Below are positions 8,464 to 17,379 of a DNA stretch of 64,000 nt, piece by piece (position 1 is the first letter of the stretch; each line of letters opens with the position of its first letter). The translations under genes were made by a program, and so were the position numbers. Source of the DNA: Streptomyces sp. NBC_01439 (GTDB lineage Bacteria; Actinomycetota; Actinomycetes; Streptomycetales; Streptomycetaceae); the NCBI RefSeq assembly GCF_036227605.1, contig NZ_CP109487.1, positions 6,943,501-7,007,500 of the forward strand, in the 5' to 3' direction. The notes under the pieces are model-generated. The model worked only from the letters and a program-made list of their open reading frames with translations. It did not search any database and was not told the DNA's origin.

Positions 8464-11182
8464 GCCGGGCGTTCGTGTGCCGGGTGGGCTCGGCGGTGGC
8501 CGGGTCCTCGGGCCAGGGGTGCTTGGGATAGCGCCCGCGCAGTTCCGCGCGCACGGCCCGGTAGCCGCCCTGCCAGAAGGAGGCGAGGTCGGCGGTGACC
8601 GCGGCGGGCCGGCCGGCCGGCGACAGCAGGTGCACCAGCACCGGTACGCCCGCCACCCGCGGGGTCTCGGCCAGCCCGAACAGCTCCTGCAGCTTCACCG
8701 CGAGCACCGGCTGGCCGTGTTCGGCGGCGTAGTCCACCCGGATCCGGGATCCGCTGGGCACCTCCAGGCGTTCCGGAGCCAGCTCGTCCAGTCGGACGGC
8801 CTCCCCGGTGGCCCACGGCAGCAGCCGGTTCAGGGCCTGCCCGGCGTCGATCCGCCCGAGGTCGGCGCGGCGCCGGGCCCGGGACAGTTCGGGCTCCAAC
8901 CAGTCGTCGGCCCGCTCCAGCAGGGCCCGGTCGTCGGCCACGTCGGGCCAGGCTCCGCCGAGCGTGCGGTGCAGGAAGCCGAGGCGGGCCCGGAGGGTCA
9001 GCGCGTCCGGGGACCAGCGCAGCAGGCCGAGCCCCTCGGCGCGCAGCCCGTCGAGGAGAGCGGCCCGGACGAGCGCGGGGTCGGGGGTGCGCAGCGGACG
9101 TGCGGACAGTTCGATCGCCCCGAGGCGCTCGGCGGCGCGGGCGATGAGGTCGCCGTCCTCCCAGCGGACCTCTTCCCCCGCGGTGAGCAGGTGCGAGGCG
9201 GCGGCGCGGGCGGTGTCCTCGTCGATGACGGCGCCGAGCCGGACCCGGGCGGACGCGGCATGCGGGGGCCTGTCGGCGACGGCGACGGCCAGCCAGGGCG
9301 CGCTGCGCAGCCGGGAGCCGTCGCCGAGCTCGGCCGCGGTGCCGTTGGCCATGAGGAGGGCCCCCTCGCCCCTGGCTTTCGCCACCCGCTCGGGGAACCC
9401 GAGGGCGGCGATGAGCCCGGCGGCGAGGTCATCGGGTGCGGCTGCGCCGCCGGGGCTCCGCCCCGCACCCCGCGCCTCAAACGCCGGCGAGGCTGAAAGA
9501 TCGGGGCTCCGCCCCGGACCCCGCGGCTCGGACGCCGGAGGGGCTGAAGAATCAGCCTCGCCGGCGTTTGAGGCGCGGGGGTCCGGGGGCTGGCCCCCGG
9601 CAGCGGTGCCGCACCCGAGCGGGGTGCGGGGTGCAGCCCCGGCCCCGGTTCCGGCGGTGCGCCCCGCAGGGGAAACGGCGCGCTCCAGGCGGCGGGCCTC
9701 CGCGCGCCAGCGGGCCGCGTAGCCGTCGCCGCCCGCCCGGGCCCGCCGCCAGGCGCCGGCCAGGTCGTCCCCGTACTCCCGCGGCGGCTCCTCGCTCAGC
9801 AGGGCCACCACCTCCGCCGCCCGGCGGGCACCGAGGGCCGAGGAGCCGTCCAGCAGGGCCCGGGCCAGCCGCGGGTGCAGTCCGAGCCGGGCCATCCGCT
9901 GCCCGCGCGCGGTGACCGCACCGGCCGGGGACACCGCGCCGACGGCCACCAGCACCTCCCGCGCCGCGGCCATGGCCCCGGCCGGCGGCGGATCCAGCAG
10001 GGCCAGCCCGGTCGCGTCCGGGTCGCCCCAGCAGGCGGCCTGCAGGGCGAACTGCGCCAGGTCGGCGATGCGGATCTCCGGCGAGGGGAACGCGGCCAGC
10101 CGGCCGTCCTCCGCCTCGGCCCAGCAGCGGTACACCGTGCCCGGCGCCTCGCGCCCGGCCCGGCCCGCCCGCTGCCGCCCGGCCGCGCGGGACGCCCGTA
10201 CGGTCGCCAGTGCGCCCAGGCCCCGCGCGTGGTCCACGCGGGGCTCGCGGGCCAGCCCGGAGTCCACCACCACGCGCACCCCGGGGACGGTCAGGCTCGA
10301 CTCCGCCACGGCGGTGGACAGGATCACCCTGCGGTGATCGGCGACGGAGAGCGCCGCGTCCTGGACCGCCGCCGGGGCCCGGCCGTGGATCTGGAGCACC
10401 TCCGCGTCCACCCCGCCCAGCTGCCCGGCGACCCGGGCGATCTCGCCGACGCCGGGCAGGAAGCACAGGACGTCGCCGTCGCGCTCGGCCAGCGCCCGCC
10501 GCACCACCGAGGCCACGTGCGTCAGCTGCGCCGGGTCCACCCGCATCCCGTGCGGGGGCCGCACCGGCTTGGCCGGCGGGGCCCAGACCGTCTCCACGGG
10601 GTACGAGACACCCGCCGCCTCCACCACCGGCGCACCGCCCGGGCCTCCCTGGCCGAGAACGTGCGCCCAGCCGGCCGAGTCCGTCGTCGCCGAGGCCGCC
10701 ACCAGCCGCAGCTCCGGGCGCAGGGTCTCCCGTACGTCGAGGAGGAAGGCGGCGACCGTGTCGGCGTCCAGGTGCCGCTCGTGGCACTCGTCCAGGACCA
10801 CCACGTCCACCCCGGTCAGCTCCTGGTCGCGCTGGAGGCGCTGGAGCAGCACTCCGGTGGTCACCACCTCCACCACGGTGTCCGGACCCGCCACCCGTTC
10901 CCCGCGCACGGTGAAGCCGACCGCGCCGCCGACCTGCTCGCCCAGCAGCCAGGCCATCCGGCGCGCCGCGGCCCGGGCGGCGATCCGCCGGGGCTCGGCG
11001 ACGACCACCCGGCGCCGCGGGCCGCCGCCCACCAGTCCGGCCAGCACCAGCGGCACCAGCGTGGTCTTGCCGGTGCCGGGCGGGGCGCAGAGCACCGCAG
11101 TGCCGTGGCCGTCCAGCGCTGAGACGAGCGCGGGCACGGCCTCCCGCACGGGCAGGGAGTCGAGGGCGGCGGTACGGATCAC
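8453..11182 (-). CDS. hrpB: ATP-dependent helicase HrpB
   Basis: 909 residues, DEAH/RHA-type helicase. Walker A (PPGTGKTTLVP) is near residue 38, the Walker B box DECHERHLDADT near 130, and motifs LSTAVAESSLTVPGV and AGRQRAGRAGREAPGTVYR follow. The C terminus is the HrpB-specific region (RYPKHPWPEDPATAEPTRH). HrpB helicases are RNA-helicase-like, with no settled substrate in Streptomyces. Residues ~520-590 are an unusual Pro/Ala/Gly-rich stretch encoded by an inverted DNA repeat that is not part of the helicase fold. It overlaps convergent DUF3068 by 11 bases. The ATG at 11182 sits one base past the stop of the upstream methyltransferase gene on the same strand, so the two are probably co-transcribed. 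Confidence 0.93.
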   Translation of the reverse strand: MIRTAALDSLPVREAVPALVSALDGHGTAVLCAPPGTGKTTLVPLVLAGLVGGGPRRRVVVAEPRRIAARAAARRMAWLLGEQVGGAVGFTVRGERVAGPDTVVEVVTTGVLLQRLQRDQELTGVDVVVLDECHERHLDADTVAAFLLDVRETLRPELRLVAASATTDSAGWAHVLGQGGPGGAPVVEAAGVSYPVETVWAPPAKPVRPPHGMRVDPAQLTHVASVVRRALAERDGDVLCFLPGVGEIARVAGQLGGVDAEVLQIHGRAPAAVQDAALSVADHRRVILSTAVAESSLTVPGVRVVVDSGLAREPRVDHARGLGALATVRASRAAGRQRAGRAGREAPGTVYRCWAEAEDGRLAAFPSPEIRIADLAQFALQAACWGDPDATGLALLDPPPAGAMAAAREVLVAVGAVSPAGAVTARGQRMARLGLHPRLARALLDGSSALGARRAAEVVALLSEEPPREYGDDLAGAWRRARAGGDGYAARWRAEARRLERAVSPAGRTAGTGAGAAPRTPLGCGTAAGGQPPDPRASNAGEADSSAPPASEPRGPGRSPDLSASPAFEARGAGRSPGGAAAPDDLAAGLIAALGFPERVAKARGEGALLMANGTAAELGDGSRLRSAPWLAVAVADRPPHAASARVRLGAVIDEDTARAAASHLLTAGEEVRWEDGDLIARAAERLGAIELSARPLRTPDPALVRAALLDGLRAEGLGLLRWSPDALTLRARLGFLHRTLGGAWPDVADDRALLERADDWLEPELSRARRRADLGRIDAGQALNRLLPWATGEAVRLDELAPERLEVPSGSRIRVDYAAEHGQPVLAVKLQELFGLAETPRVAGVPVLVHLLSPAGRPAAVTADLASFWQGGYRAVRAELRGRYPKHPWPEDPATAEPTRHTNARLRR
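9469..9579. repeat. 28-bp perfect inverted repeat inserted in hrpB
   Basis: Left arm 9469-9496 and right arm 9552-9579 are exact reverse complements (core AAACGCCGGCGAGGCTGA), around a 55-bp loop that holds a degenerate copy. This resembles the abundant Streptomyces intergenic palindromic element, but here it lies inside a reading frame and keeps it open. Confidence 0.85.
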
Positions 11183-11183
11183 G

Positions 11184-12032
11184 TCAGTCGCGCTCGCAGA
11201 CGAAGATCGCGGTGCCCGGGATCAGGTTGCCGCGCAGCGGGGACCAGCCGCCCCACTCCTGGCTGTTCCACTCCGGCCACTCGGGCTCGACCAGGTCGAG
11301 CAGGCGGAAGCCGCCCGCCACCACGTCGCGCACCCGGTCGCCGATCGTGCGGTGGTGCTCCACGTATACGGCGCGGCCCTGCTCGTCCTGTTCCACGTAC
11401 GCGGTGCGGTCGAAGTAGGAGGCGGCGACGGACAGCCCCTCGGGTCCGGGCTCGTCGGGGAAGGCCCAGCGGACGGGGTGGGTCACGGAGAACACCCAGC
11501 GGCCGCCGGGGCGCAGCACGCGGTGCACCTCGCGCATGACGTTGACCGGGTCGGCGACGAAGGGCACGGCTCCGTAGGCGGAGCAGGCCAGGTCGAAGGA
11601 GCCGGCGCGGAAGGGCAGCCGTCCGGCGTCGGCCTCGACCAGGGGGACGTCGTCGCCGATGCGCAGGGCGTGCTGGAGCTGGCGGTGGGAGAGGTCGAGG
11701 GCGACCGGGCGGGCGCCCTGGGCGGCCAGCCAGCGCGAGCACTGGGCGGCGCCGGCGCCGATCTCCAGGACGTCCTTGTCCCTGAGGGAGGCGGCGGGGC
11801 CGAGGAGGGCCGCCTCCGCCTCGTCCAGCCCCTCGGGTCCCCACACGAAGCGGTCGTCGCCGAGGAAGGCGCCGTGGTCGCTCTGGTACTCGTCGGCGTT
11901 GCGGTCCCACCAGCTGCGGCTCGCCCGGCTGCTCTCCGCTTCCCCCGCGTCACGCCGTGTGGCCTCGGGGTCTTCCACGGAGACCGGATCGGCCTCGGAC
12001 GCTACTTCGGAGGCGTAGTCCTCTTGGTTCAT
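11184..12032 (-). CDS. class I SAM-dependent methyltransferase
   Basis: 282 residues from the ATG at 12032 (MNQEDYASEV); longer in-frame starts would run into the rpsA promoter region. The SAM-binding glycine motif VLEIGAGAAQCSRWLA is near residue 100, the acidic post-I motif is PVALDLSHRQLQ, and FDLACSAYGAVPF / VLRPGGRWVFSVTHPVRW follow. The substrate cannot be read from the sequence. Its stop is one base before the hrpB start, suggesting co-transcription. It is divergent from rpsA. Confidence 0.88.
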   Translation of the reverse strand: MNQEDYASEVASEADPVSVEDPEATRRDAGEAESSRASRSWWDRNADEYQSDHGAFLGDDRFVWGPEGLDEAEAALLGPAASLRDKDVLEIGAGAAQCSRWLAAQGARPVALDLSHRQLQHALRIGDDVPLVEADAGRLPFRAGSFDLACSAYGAVPFVADPVNVMREVHRVLRPGGRWVFSVTHPVRWAFPDEPGPEGLSVAASYFDRTAYVEQDEQGRAVYVEHHRTIGDRVRDVVAGGFRLLDLVEPEWPEWNSQEWGGWSPLRGNLIPGTAIFVCERD

Positions 12033-12154
12033 GGGGCCCGTCGTCGTAGTCTGCGAATGTCTTCTGAATGTGGCAGGAAGCGCCAGGAGGGGCTTCCCGC
12101 CCATGAATTGTGCCGGTTGTGCGGCGATCCGCCCGGGGTGTGCGCCTTCGCGCA

Positions 12155-12183
12155 TTGACCCTGTCCGGCTGCCCCCGTATGCT
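12155..12183 (+). promoter_or_regulatory. rpsA promoter (HrdB-like)
   Basis: TTGACC (12155-12160), a 17-base spacer and TATGCT (12178-12183): close to the vegetative sigma consensus and the best promoter seen in the window. It predicts a start near 12,190 and a leader of about 195 bases before the rpsA ATG. Confidence 0.8.
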
Positions 12184-12325
12184 ACAAGTTGCGCTGCGAG
12201 CCTGTGCTCCTCAGACCTAGCAGGCTGCGCTTGCATCTGTTGATGTCCCCTCGGTTTTCGAGGCCCCGCCGCTCTTCGCGGAAGGGGGTCTCCTTGGCTG
12301 TCCGGCTTCTTCGGCAGATGCCGAT

Positions 12326-12379
12326 AAGGGCTCCCGGCGTAGCAGTACCTACGACTTTCTGTCCGTAACCGGAGCCCTT
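12326..12379 (+). promoter_or_regulatory. rpsA leader hairpin covering the ribosome-binding site
   Basis: AAGGGCTCC (12326-12334) is exactly complementary to GGAGCCCTT (12371-12379). The 3' arm contains the only Shine-Dalgarno-like GGAG before the rpsA ATG at 12386, so pairing would hide it. The rest of 12,184-12,385 shows no gene. Confidence 0.5.
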
Positions 12380-12385
12380 TCCCAC

Positions 12386-13894
12386 ATGACGAGCAGCACC
12401 GAGACCACCTCTACCACTCCGCAGGTAGCGGTCAACGACATCGGTAACGAGGAAGCCTTCCTCGCCGCGATCGACGAGACGATCAAGTACTTCAACGACG
12501 GCGACATCGTCGACGGCGTCATCGTGAAGGTCGACCGGGACGAGGTCCTGCTCGACATCGGTTACAAGACCGAAGGCGTGATCCCGAGCCGTGAGCTCTC
12601 GATCAAGCACGACGTCGACCCGAACGAGGTCGTCAAGGTCGGCGACGAGATCGAGGCCCTGGTTCTCCAGAAGGAGGACAAGGAAGGCCGTCTGATCCTG
12701 TCCAAGAAGCGCGCTCAGTACGAGCGTGCCTGGGGCACGATCGAGAAGATCAAGGAAGAAGACGGCATCGTCACCGGTACCGTCATCGAGGTCGTCAAGG
12801 GTGGTCTCATCCTCGACATCGGCCTCCGCGGCTTCCTGCCGGCCTCTCTCGTCGAGATGCGTCGTGTCCGCGACCTCCAGCCCTACGTGGGCAAGGAGCT
12901 CGAGGCGAAGATCATCGAGCTGGACAAGAACCGCAACAACGTGGTCCTGTCCCGCCGCGCCTGGCTGGAGCAGACCCAGTCCGAGGTTCGCCAGACGTTC
13001 CTCACCACCCTGCAGAAGGGTCAGGTCCGCTCCGGCGTCGTTTCCTCGATCGTCAACTTCGGTGCCTTCGTGGACCTGGGTGGCGTCGACGGTCTCGTCC
13101 ACGTCTCCGAGCTGTCCTGGAAGCACATCGACCACCCGTCCGAGGTTGTCGAGGTCGGCCAGGAAGTCACCGTCGAGGTCCTCGACGTCGACATGGACCG
13201 CGAGCGTGTCTCCCTGTCGCTGAAGGCGACGCAGGAGGACCCGTGGCAGCAGTTCGCCCGTACGCACCAGATCGGTCAGGTCGTCCCGGGTAAGGTCACC
13301 AAGCTGGTTCCGTTCGGTGCGTTCGTCCGCGTGGACGAGGGCATCGAGGGTCTGGTCCACATCTCCGAGCTGGCCGAGCGCCACGTGGAGATCCCGGAGC
13401 AGGTCGTCCAGGTCAACGACGAGATCTTCGTCAAGGTCATCGACATCGACCTCGAGCGTCGCCGGATCTCGCTGTCGCTGAAGCAGGCCAACGAGTCCTT
13501 CGGTGCCGACCCGGCGTCGGTCGAGTTCGACCCGACCCTGTACGGCATGGCCGCGTCTTACGACGACCAGGGCAACTACATCTACCCCGAGGGCTTCGAC
13601 CCCGAGACCAACGACTGGCTCGAGGGCTTCGACAAGCAGCGCGAGGCCTGGGAGACCCAGTACGCCGAGGCGCAGCAGCGCTTCGAGCAGCACCAGGCTC
13701 AGGTCATCAAGAGCCGCGAGGCCGACGAGGCCGCTGCCGCCGAGGGCGCTGCCGCCCCGGCCGCCGGTGGCAACGCCGGTGCGGGCATCTCGGGTGGTTC
13801 GTACTCCTCGGAGTCGGACGAGACCTCCGGCGCCCTGGCGTCGGACGAGGCCCTGGCCGCGCTCCGCGAGAAGCTGGCCGGCGGCCAGAGCTGA
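12386..13894 (+). CDS. rpsA: 30S ribosomal protein S1
   Basis: 502 residues with four tandem S1/OB-fold RNA-binding domains: from ~residue 35 (GDIVDGVIVKVDRDEVLLDIGYK), ~120 (IVTGTVIEVVKGGLILDIGL), ~205 (GVVSSIVNFGAFVDLGGVDGLVH) and ~290 (PGKVTKLVPFGAFVRVDEGIEGLVH). This is the four-domain actinobacterial form, not the six-domain E. coli form. The C terminus is an acidic then Ala/Gly/Ser-rich tail. It helps the ribosome capture mRNA. A strong promoter, a structured leader and a clear terminator bracket it as a single-gene unit. Confidence 0.98.
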   Translation: MTSSTETTSTTPQVAVNDIGNEEAFLAAIDETIKYFNDGDIVDGVIVKVDRDEVLLDIGYKTEGVIPSRELSIKHDVDPNEVVKVGDEIEALVLQKEDKEGRLILSKKRAQYERAWGTIEKIKEEDGIVTGTVIEVVKGGLILDIGLRGFLPASLVEMRRVRDLQPYVGKELEAKIIELDKNRNNVVLSRRAWLEQTQSEVRQTFLTTLQKGQVRSGVVSSIVNFGAFVDLGGVDGLVHVSELSWKHIDHPSEVVEVGQEVTVEVLDVDMDRERVSLSLKATQEDPWQQFARTHQIGQVVPGKVTKLVPFGAFVRVDEGIEGLVHISELAERHVEIPEQVVQVNDEIFVKVIDIDLERRRISLSLKQANESFGADPASVEFDPTLYGMAASYDDQGNYIYPEGFDPETNDWLEGFDKQREAWETQYAEAQQRFEQHQAQVIKSREADEAAAAEGAAAPAAGGNAGAGISGGSYSSESDETSGALASDEALAALREKLAGGQS

Positions 13895-13943
13895 TCGCAG
13901 CGCGCATCACACTCCGGTGTGAGCCGAGCTGAACTGCGTTGAA

Positions 13944-13980
13944 CGGTAAGGCCCGTCCCCTTCGGGGGCGGGCCTTACCG
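13944..13980 (+). terminator. rpsA terminator
   Basis: CGGTAAGGCCCG pairs perfectly with CGGGCCTTACCG around a TCCCC-TTCG-GGGG inner stem, 50 bases after the rpsA stop. Confidence 0.92.
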
Positions 13981-14117
13981 CGTTTCCCGCCGCGTTCCCC
14001 ACGGCCGCTCCCCGTCCGGTCCCCTCGTGATCCGTTGCGTTCCTGTGAATGCGGCCAACTGGGGAATGGCCGGACCGCCTTGGACGTTCTTGGCTGAGAA
14101 CGAGGCGAGGAGGAGTG

Positions 14118-15062
14118 GTGACGGTGCTTGATCCACAGGGTTTGTACGAATGGGACGCCAAGGGCCTGGCGGTGGCCGACCTGGCGGTCGCCCAGGACTC
14201 GGCCGGGCTGGTCATGCTGTACCACTTCGAGGGGTACATCGACGCGGGTGAGGCCGGCGAGCAGATCGTCGAGAGGCTGCTGGACACCCTGCCCCACCAG
14301 GTGGTCGCCCGGTTCGACGCGGACCGGCTGGTGGACTACCGGGCGCGGCGCCCGCTGCTGACCTTCCAGCGCGACCACTGGACGGAGTTCGAGGAGCCGC
14401 GACTGGAGGTCCGGCTGGTCCAGGACGCCACCGGAGCGCCCTTCCTGCTGCTGTCCGGCCCGGAGCCGGACGTGGAGTGGGAGCGCTTCGCCGTCGCCGT
14501 CCGGCAGATCGTCGAGCGCCTCGGCGTGCGGCTCTCGGTCAACTTCCACGGCATCCCGATGGGCGTCCCCCACACCCGGCCGGTGGGCATCACCCCGCAC
14601 GGCAACCGCACCGACCTCATGCCGGGCCACCGCAGCCCCTTCGACGAGGCCCAGGTACCGGGCAGCGCGGAGTCCCTGGTGGAGTTCCGCCTGAGCCAGG
14701 CCGGGCACGACGTACTGGGTGTGGCCGCGCACGTACCGCACTACGTCGCGCGCTCCGCGTACCCGGACGCCGCGCTGACGGTGCTGGAGGCGATCACGGC
14801 GGCGACCGGGCTGGTGCTCCCGGCCGTGGCGCACGCCCTGCGGACCGAGGCGCACCGCACGCAGACGGAGATCGACCGGCAGATCAGGGAGGGCGACGAG
14901 GAGCTGGTCAGCCTGGTGCAGGGGCTGGAGCACCAGTACGACGCGGCCGCCGGGGCCGAGACCCGGGGCAACATGATCGCCGAGCCGGCGGAGCTGCCGT
15001 CGGCGGACGAGATCGGCCGCGAGTTCGAGCGGTTCCTGGCGGAGCGCGAGGGCGAGAACTGA
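14118..15062 (+). CDS. PAC2 family protein (proteasome-assembly-chaperone-like)
   Basis: 314 residues from the GTG at 14118, behind AGGAGGAG. The N-terminal [20 protein letters not shown] and [20 protein letters not shown], and the central [19 protein letters not shown], are typical of actinobacterial PAC2 proteins. The C terminus is helical and charged ([17 protein letters not shown]). The fold is shared with archaeal and eukaryotic proteasome assembly chaperones, and Streptomyces has a 20S proteasome. A role in that pathway is plausible but unproven. It stands 31 bases before coaE. Confidence 0.85.
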   Translation: MTVLDPQGLYEWDAKGLAVADLAVAQDSAGLVMLYHFEGYIDAGEAGEQIVERLLDTLPHQVVARFDADRLVDYRARRPLLTFQRDHWTEFEEPRLEVRLVQDATGAPFLLLSGPEPDVEWERFAVAVRQIVERLGVRLSVNFHGIPMGVPHTRPVGITPHGNRTDLMPGHRSPFDEAQVPGSAESLVEFRLSQAGHDVLGVAAHVPHYVARSAYPDAALTVLEAITAATGLVLPAVAHALRTEAHRTQTEIDRQIREGDEELVSLVQGLEHQYDAAAGAETRGNMIAEPAELPSADEIGREFERFLAEREGEN

Positions 15063-15086
15063 CGTACGGGCGGGGCCCCCTATGCT
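15059..15086 (+). promoter_or_regulatory. probable leaderless coaE promoter
   Basis: CTGACG (15059-15064), a 16-base spacer and TATGCT (15081-15086), with the ATG at 15094 seven bases further. This places the transcript start at or next to the initiation codon and argues against the upstream ATG at 15082, which overlaps the -10. Confidence 0.55.
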
Positions 15087-15093
15087 GCGGGGC

Positions 15094-15702
15094 ATGCTGA
15101 AAGTAGGCCTGACGGGCGGAATCGGTGCCGGCAAGAGCGAGGTCTCGCGACTGCTGGCGGGGTACGGGGCGATCGTCGTCGACGCCGATCGGATCGCGCG
15201 CGAGGTCGTGGAGCCCGGTACGCCGGGGCTCGCGGCCGTCGTGGCGGCCTTCGGGGAGTCGGTGCTGACCGCGGAGGGGACGCTGGACCGGCCGAAGCTG
15301 GGGTCCATCGTGTTCGCGGACCCGGCGAAGCTCCAGACCCTCAACGCGATCGTGCACCCCCTGGTGGGGGCCCGGTCGGCGGAGCTGGAAGCCGCCGCGG
15401 GGACCGACGCGATCGTGGTGCACGACGTACCGCTGCTCGCCGAGAACGGCCTGGCACCCCTCTACGACCTGGTCGTGGTCGTGGACGCGGCCCCGGCGAC
15501 CCAGCTGGCACGGCTGACCGCGCTGCGCGGGATGGTCGAGGAGGAAGCGCGGGCCCGGATGGCCGCACAGGCGACCCGGGAGCAGCGGCTCGCGGTGGCG
15601 ACCCTCGTGATCGACAACGACGGGCCGCTGGAGGCGTTGGAGCCGCAGGTGCGCACGGTGTGGGACGAGCTCAGGGCGCGGGCGGCGGGCGGGGCCGCCT
15701 GA
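15094..15702 (+). CDS. coaE: dephospho-CoA kinase
   Basis: 202 residues. The P-loop [17 protein letters not shown] starts at residue 5. The CoA-binding/lid features follow: [16 protein letters not shown], the segment [12 protein letters not shown], and the lid-type [16 protein letters not shown]. It catalyses the last step of coenzyme A synthesis, ATP-dependent phosphorylation of dephospho-CoA at the ribose 3'-OH. Actinobacterial enzymes such as the mycobacterial one often have a long C-terminal extension; this one does not. The ATG at 15094 is preferred on promoter position and because the P-loop usually lies at residues 5-15. Confidence 0.95.
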   Translation: MLKVGLTGGIGAGKSEVSRLLAGYGAIVVDADRIAREVVEPGTPGLAAVVAAFGESVLTAEGTLDRPKLGSIVFADPAKLQTLNAIVHPLVGARSAELEAAAGTDAIVVHDVPLLAENGLAPLYDLVVVVDAAPATQLARLTALRGMVEEEARARMAAQATREQRLAVATLVIDNDGPLEALEPQVRTVWDELRARAAGGAA

Positions 15703-15764
15703 CGGGTCCTGCTGACGGGTCCTGCTGACGTGTCCGCCTGACGTGTGCTTCTGACGTGTGCATG
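15700..15764 (+). repeat. five tandem 13-bp TGACGKGT repeats
   Basis: Units begin at 15700, 15713, 15726, 15739 and 15752: TGACGGGTCCTGC twice, then TGACGTGTCCGCC, TGACGTGTGCTTC and TGACGTGTGCATG. The first TGA is the coaE stop. The rest of the gap to 15,820 holds only the next gene's ribosome site. Confidence 0.85.
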
Positions 15765-15820
15765 GAATAGCGGGTGGGGCGGGGGCGTTGAACGCGCCCG
15801 GAGAGGGAAGGATTTCGAAC

Positions 15821-16237
15821 GTGTCCGAGACCACGCGCCCCACCCCGTCCAGCCCGGAAACCCACGTCATCGACTACAGGGCCGCCGAGCAGCTGCTCGC
15901 CGCCCGGGACCCGCGCGGCGCGGTCAAGCTGCTCGACTCGGTCATAGCCGCCCACCCGGAGAACACGGCGGCGCGGCTGCTGCGCGCCCGGGCCTTCTTC
16001 GCGGCCGCGCAACTGCGGCCGGCCGAGCTGGAGTTCGAGCTGGTCCTGGAGCGCGAGCCGGACAACGCCTTCGCCCACTTCGCGCTGGCCCGTACGTTCG
16101 AACGCTCGGGCCGGCCCGAGCAGGCGCGCAAGCACTTCCGCCTCGCCGCGGCCCTCGACCCGCGGCCCGACTACCTGGCGGCGGCCCGGTTCGACGGCCC
16201 GGCCGCAGAGGGCCCGGCCGGAGCCGACCCGGCCTGA
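15821..16237 (+). CDS. tetratricopeptide repeat protein
   Basis: 138 residues from the GTG at 15821, with AAGGA upstream. Two to three TPR units are visible: AAEQLLAARDPRGAVKLLDSVIAAHPEN, AARLLRARAFFAAAQLRPAELEFELVLEREPDN, and AHFALARTFERSGRPEQARKHFRLAAALDP. No catalytic domain; a cytoplasmic protein-protein adaptor. Partner unknown. Its stop lies next to that of the convergent DUF6343 gene. Confidence 0.85.
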   Translation: MSETTRPTPSSPETHVIDYRAAEQLLAARDPRGAVKLLDSVIAAHPENTAARLLRARAFFAAAQLRPAELEFELVLEREPDNAFAHFALARTFERSGRPEQARKHFRLAAALDPRPDYLAAARFDGPAAEGPAGADPA

Positions 16238-16238
16238 G

Positions 16239-16505
16239 TCACCGGCTGCGAGGCGGCACGTACGGAGGGATGTCCGGGCCGGGCTGGTAGTGGGGCCCCT
16301 GGTGGATGTGGCGCACGATCATGCACAGGTCCACGACCACGACCACCGCCAGCGCCCCGCAGGCGGCCGCCCATCCGGGACGGCCCACCAGCGAGAACAG
16401 GGCCGTGCCGGCGGCAGCCCAGACCAGGCCCCAGACACCCAGCCAGAACCGCAGCCGCAGCGGACTGCGCGCGGTCACCGGCTCATTCCCGGAACGCATG
16501 GCCAT
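16239..16505 (-). CDS. DUF6343 family small membrane protein
   Basis: 88 residues from the ATG at 16505, behind GGAGGAG; a second in-frame ATG is two codons in. The opening RSGNEPVTARSPLRLRFWL and the closing GPHYQPGPDIPPYVPPRSR are typical of DUF6343. There are two transmembrane helices (LGVWGLVWAAAGTALFSLVG and AAACGALAVVVVVDLCMIV). Function unknown. Confidence 0.82.
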   Translation of the reverse strand: MAMRSGNEPVTARSPLRLRFWLGVWGLVWAAAGTALFSLVGRPGWAAACGALAVVVVVDLCMIVRHIHQGPHYQPGPDIPPYVPPRSR

Positions 16506-16541
16506 CGCCTCTCCTCCGTCCATGGTCCCACCCCGGCCCGG

Positions 16542-17192
16542 TCAGGGGTTGAGCTTGTTCACGGCCTTGGTGGTCGTCTTCTTGAAGGCGGCGACCGGGG
16601 CGTGGGACAGGTCGCCCATCTCGCCCCACTGCACGACGGTCACGGTGGAGCCGTCGCGCCCGATCCCGTACAGGTGCACGCCCGGCTCGGATTCGGGGAT
16701 CGAGGTGTGGACCCCGTAGACGTGCGCGCCCTCCTCGACGGGGAGGGCGCCGTAGTCCTGCCAGGAGGCGGTGCCGCCCGGAGTCGCCCGCAGCCAGTCG
16801 GCGGCGCAGGCGGCGACCTTGCGCTCCAGGACGCCGGCGAGCTTGGCCGCCGCGGAGGGCGAGGAGGACCGTACGGAGACCTGCACGGCGCCGGTGTCGT
16901 ACTCGGTGCCGAAGACGCGGTGCCAGCTGCCCGCGGCCGGGAGCACGCCCTCCAGGCAGAACGGCGCGGACTCGGGCAGCCCCGCGGTGACCGCCCCGGG
17001 GTACCAGGGCGAGGTGGGGTGCGGCGGAAGGTCGGTGCCGGCCAGGAAACCGGGCGCGGTGGCGGCCGCGGCGGAGGTGGAGGTGGAGGCGGTCAGGACG
17101 AGTGCGGCTGCCGCCGCGACGAGTGCGGTGGTGAGCGCGGTGGCGGTGGCGGTGGCGGTGGCGGTGCCGGAACGTCGGACACGTCGGAACAT
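16542..17192 (-). CDS. secreted protein of unknown function
   Basis: 216 residues from the ATG at 17192, behind GGGGAGAA. The signal peptide is long and repetitive (ATATATATAL then VAAAAALVLTAS), encoded by a GCGGTG repeat. The mature part has cysteines at PFCLEG and ACAADWL, which could form one disulfide, and ends in ATP-free beta-rich sequence (GVHLYGIGRDGSTVTVVQWGE). The pattern loosely recalls PknH-type extracellular sensor domains, but I could not establish that. It is 36 bases downstream of the start of DUF6343 on the same strand and may share its transcript. Confidence 0.7.
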   Translation of the reverse strand: MFRRVRRSGTATATATATALTTALVAAAAALVLTASTSTSAAAATAPGFLAGTDLPPHPTSPWYPGAVTAGLPESAPFCLEGVLPAAGSWHRVFGTEYDTGAVQVSVRSSSPSAAAKLAGVLERKVAACAADWLRATPGGTASWQDYGALPVEEGAHVYGVHTSIPESEPGVHLYGIGRDGSTVTVVQWGEMGDLSHAPVAAFKKTTTKAVNKLNP

Positions 17193-17379
17193 GGTCGGTT
17201 CTCCCCGTGAGTGCCGTGGTGGTGTGTGCCTGACGAGCCTGTTCCCCGGACGGCGTGGCGGGCGACGGATCACGGCGAATCCGGGACGCTGGAACGGCCG
17301 TACGCGCCGTCACCTGGGGGAACACCTCATGCATGGAACGCGGTCGCGGGACGCGGTACGCGCAATGGGGGGAGAGAGC

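Noticed and set aside
12182..13693. A 503-codon frame antisense to rpsA
   Set aside because: Leu/Asp/Val-rich shadow of the S1 repeats.
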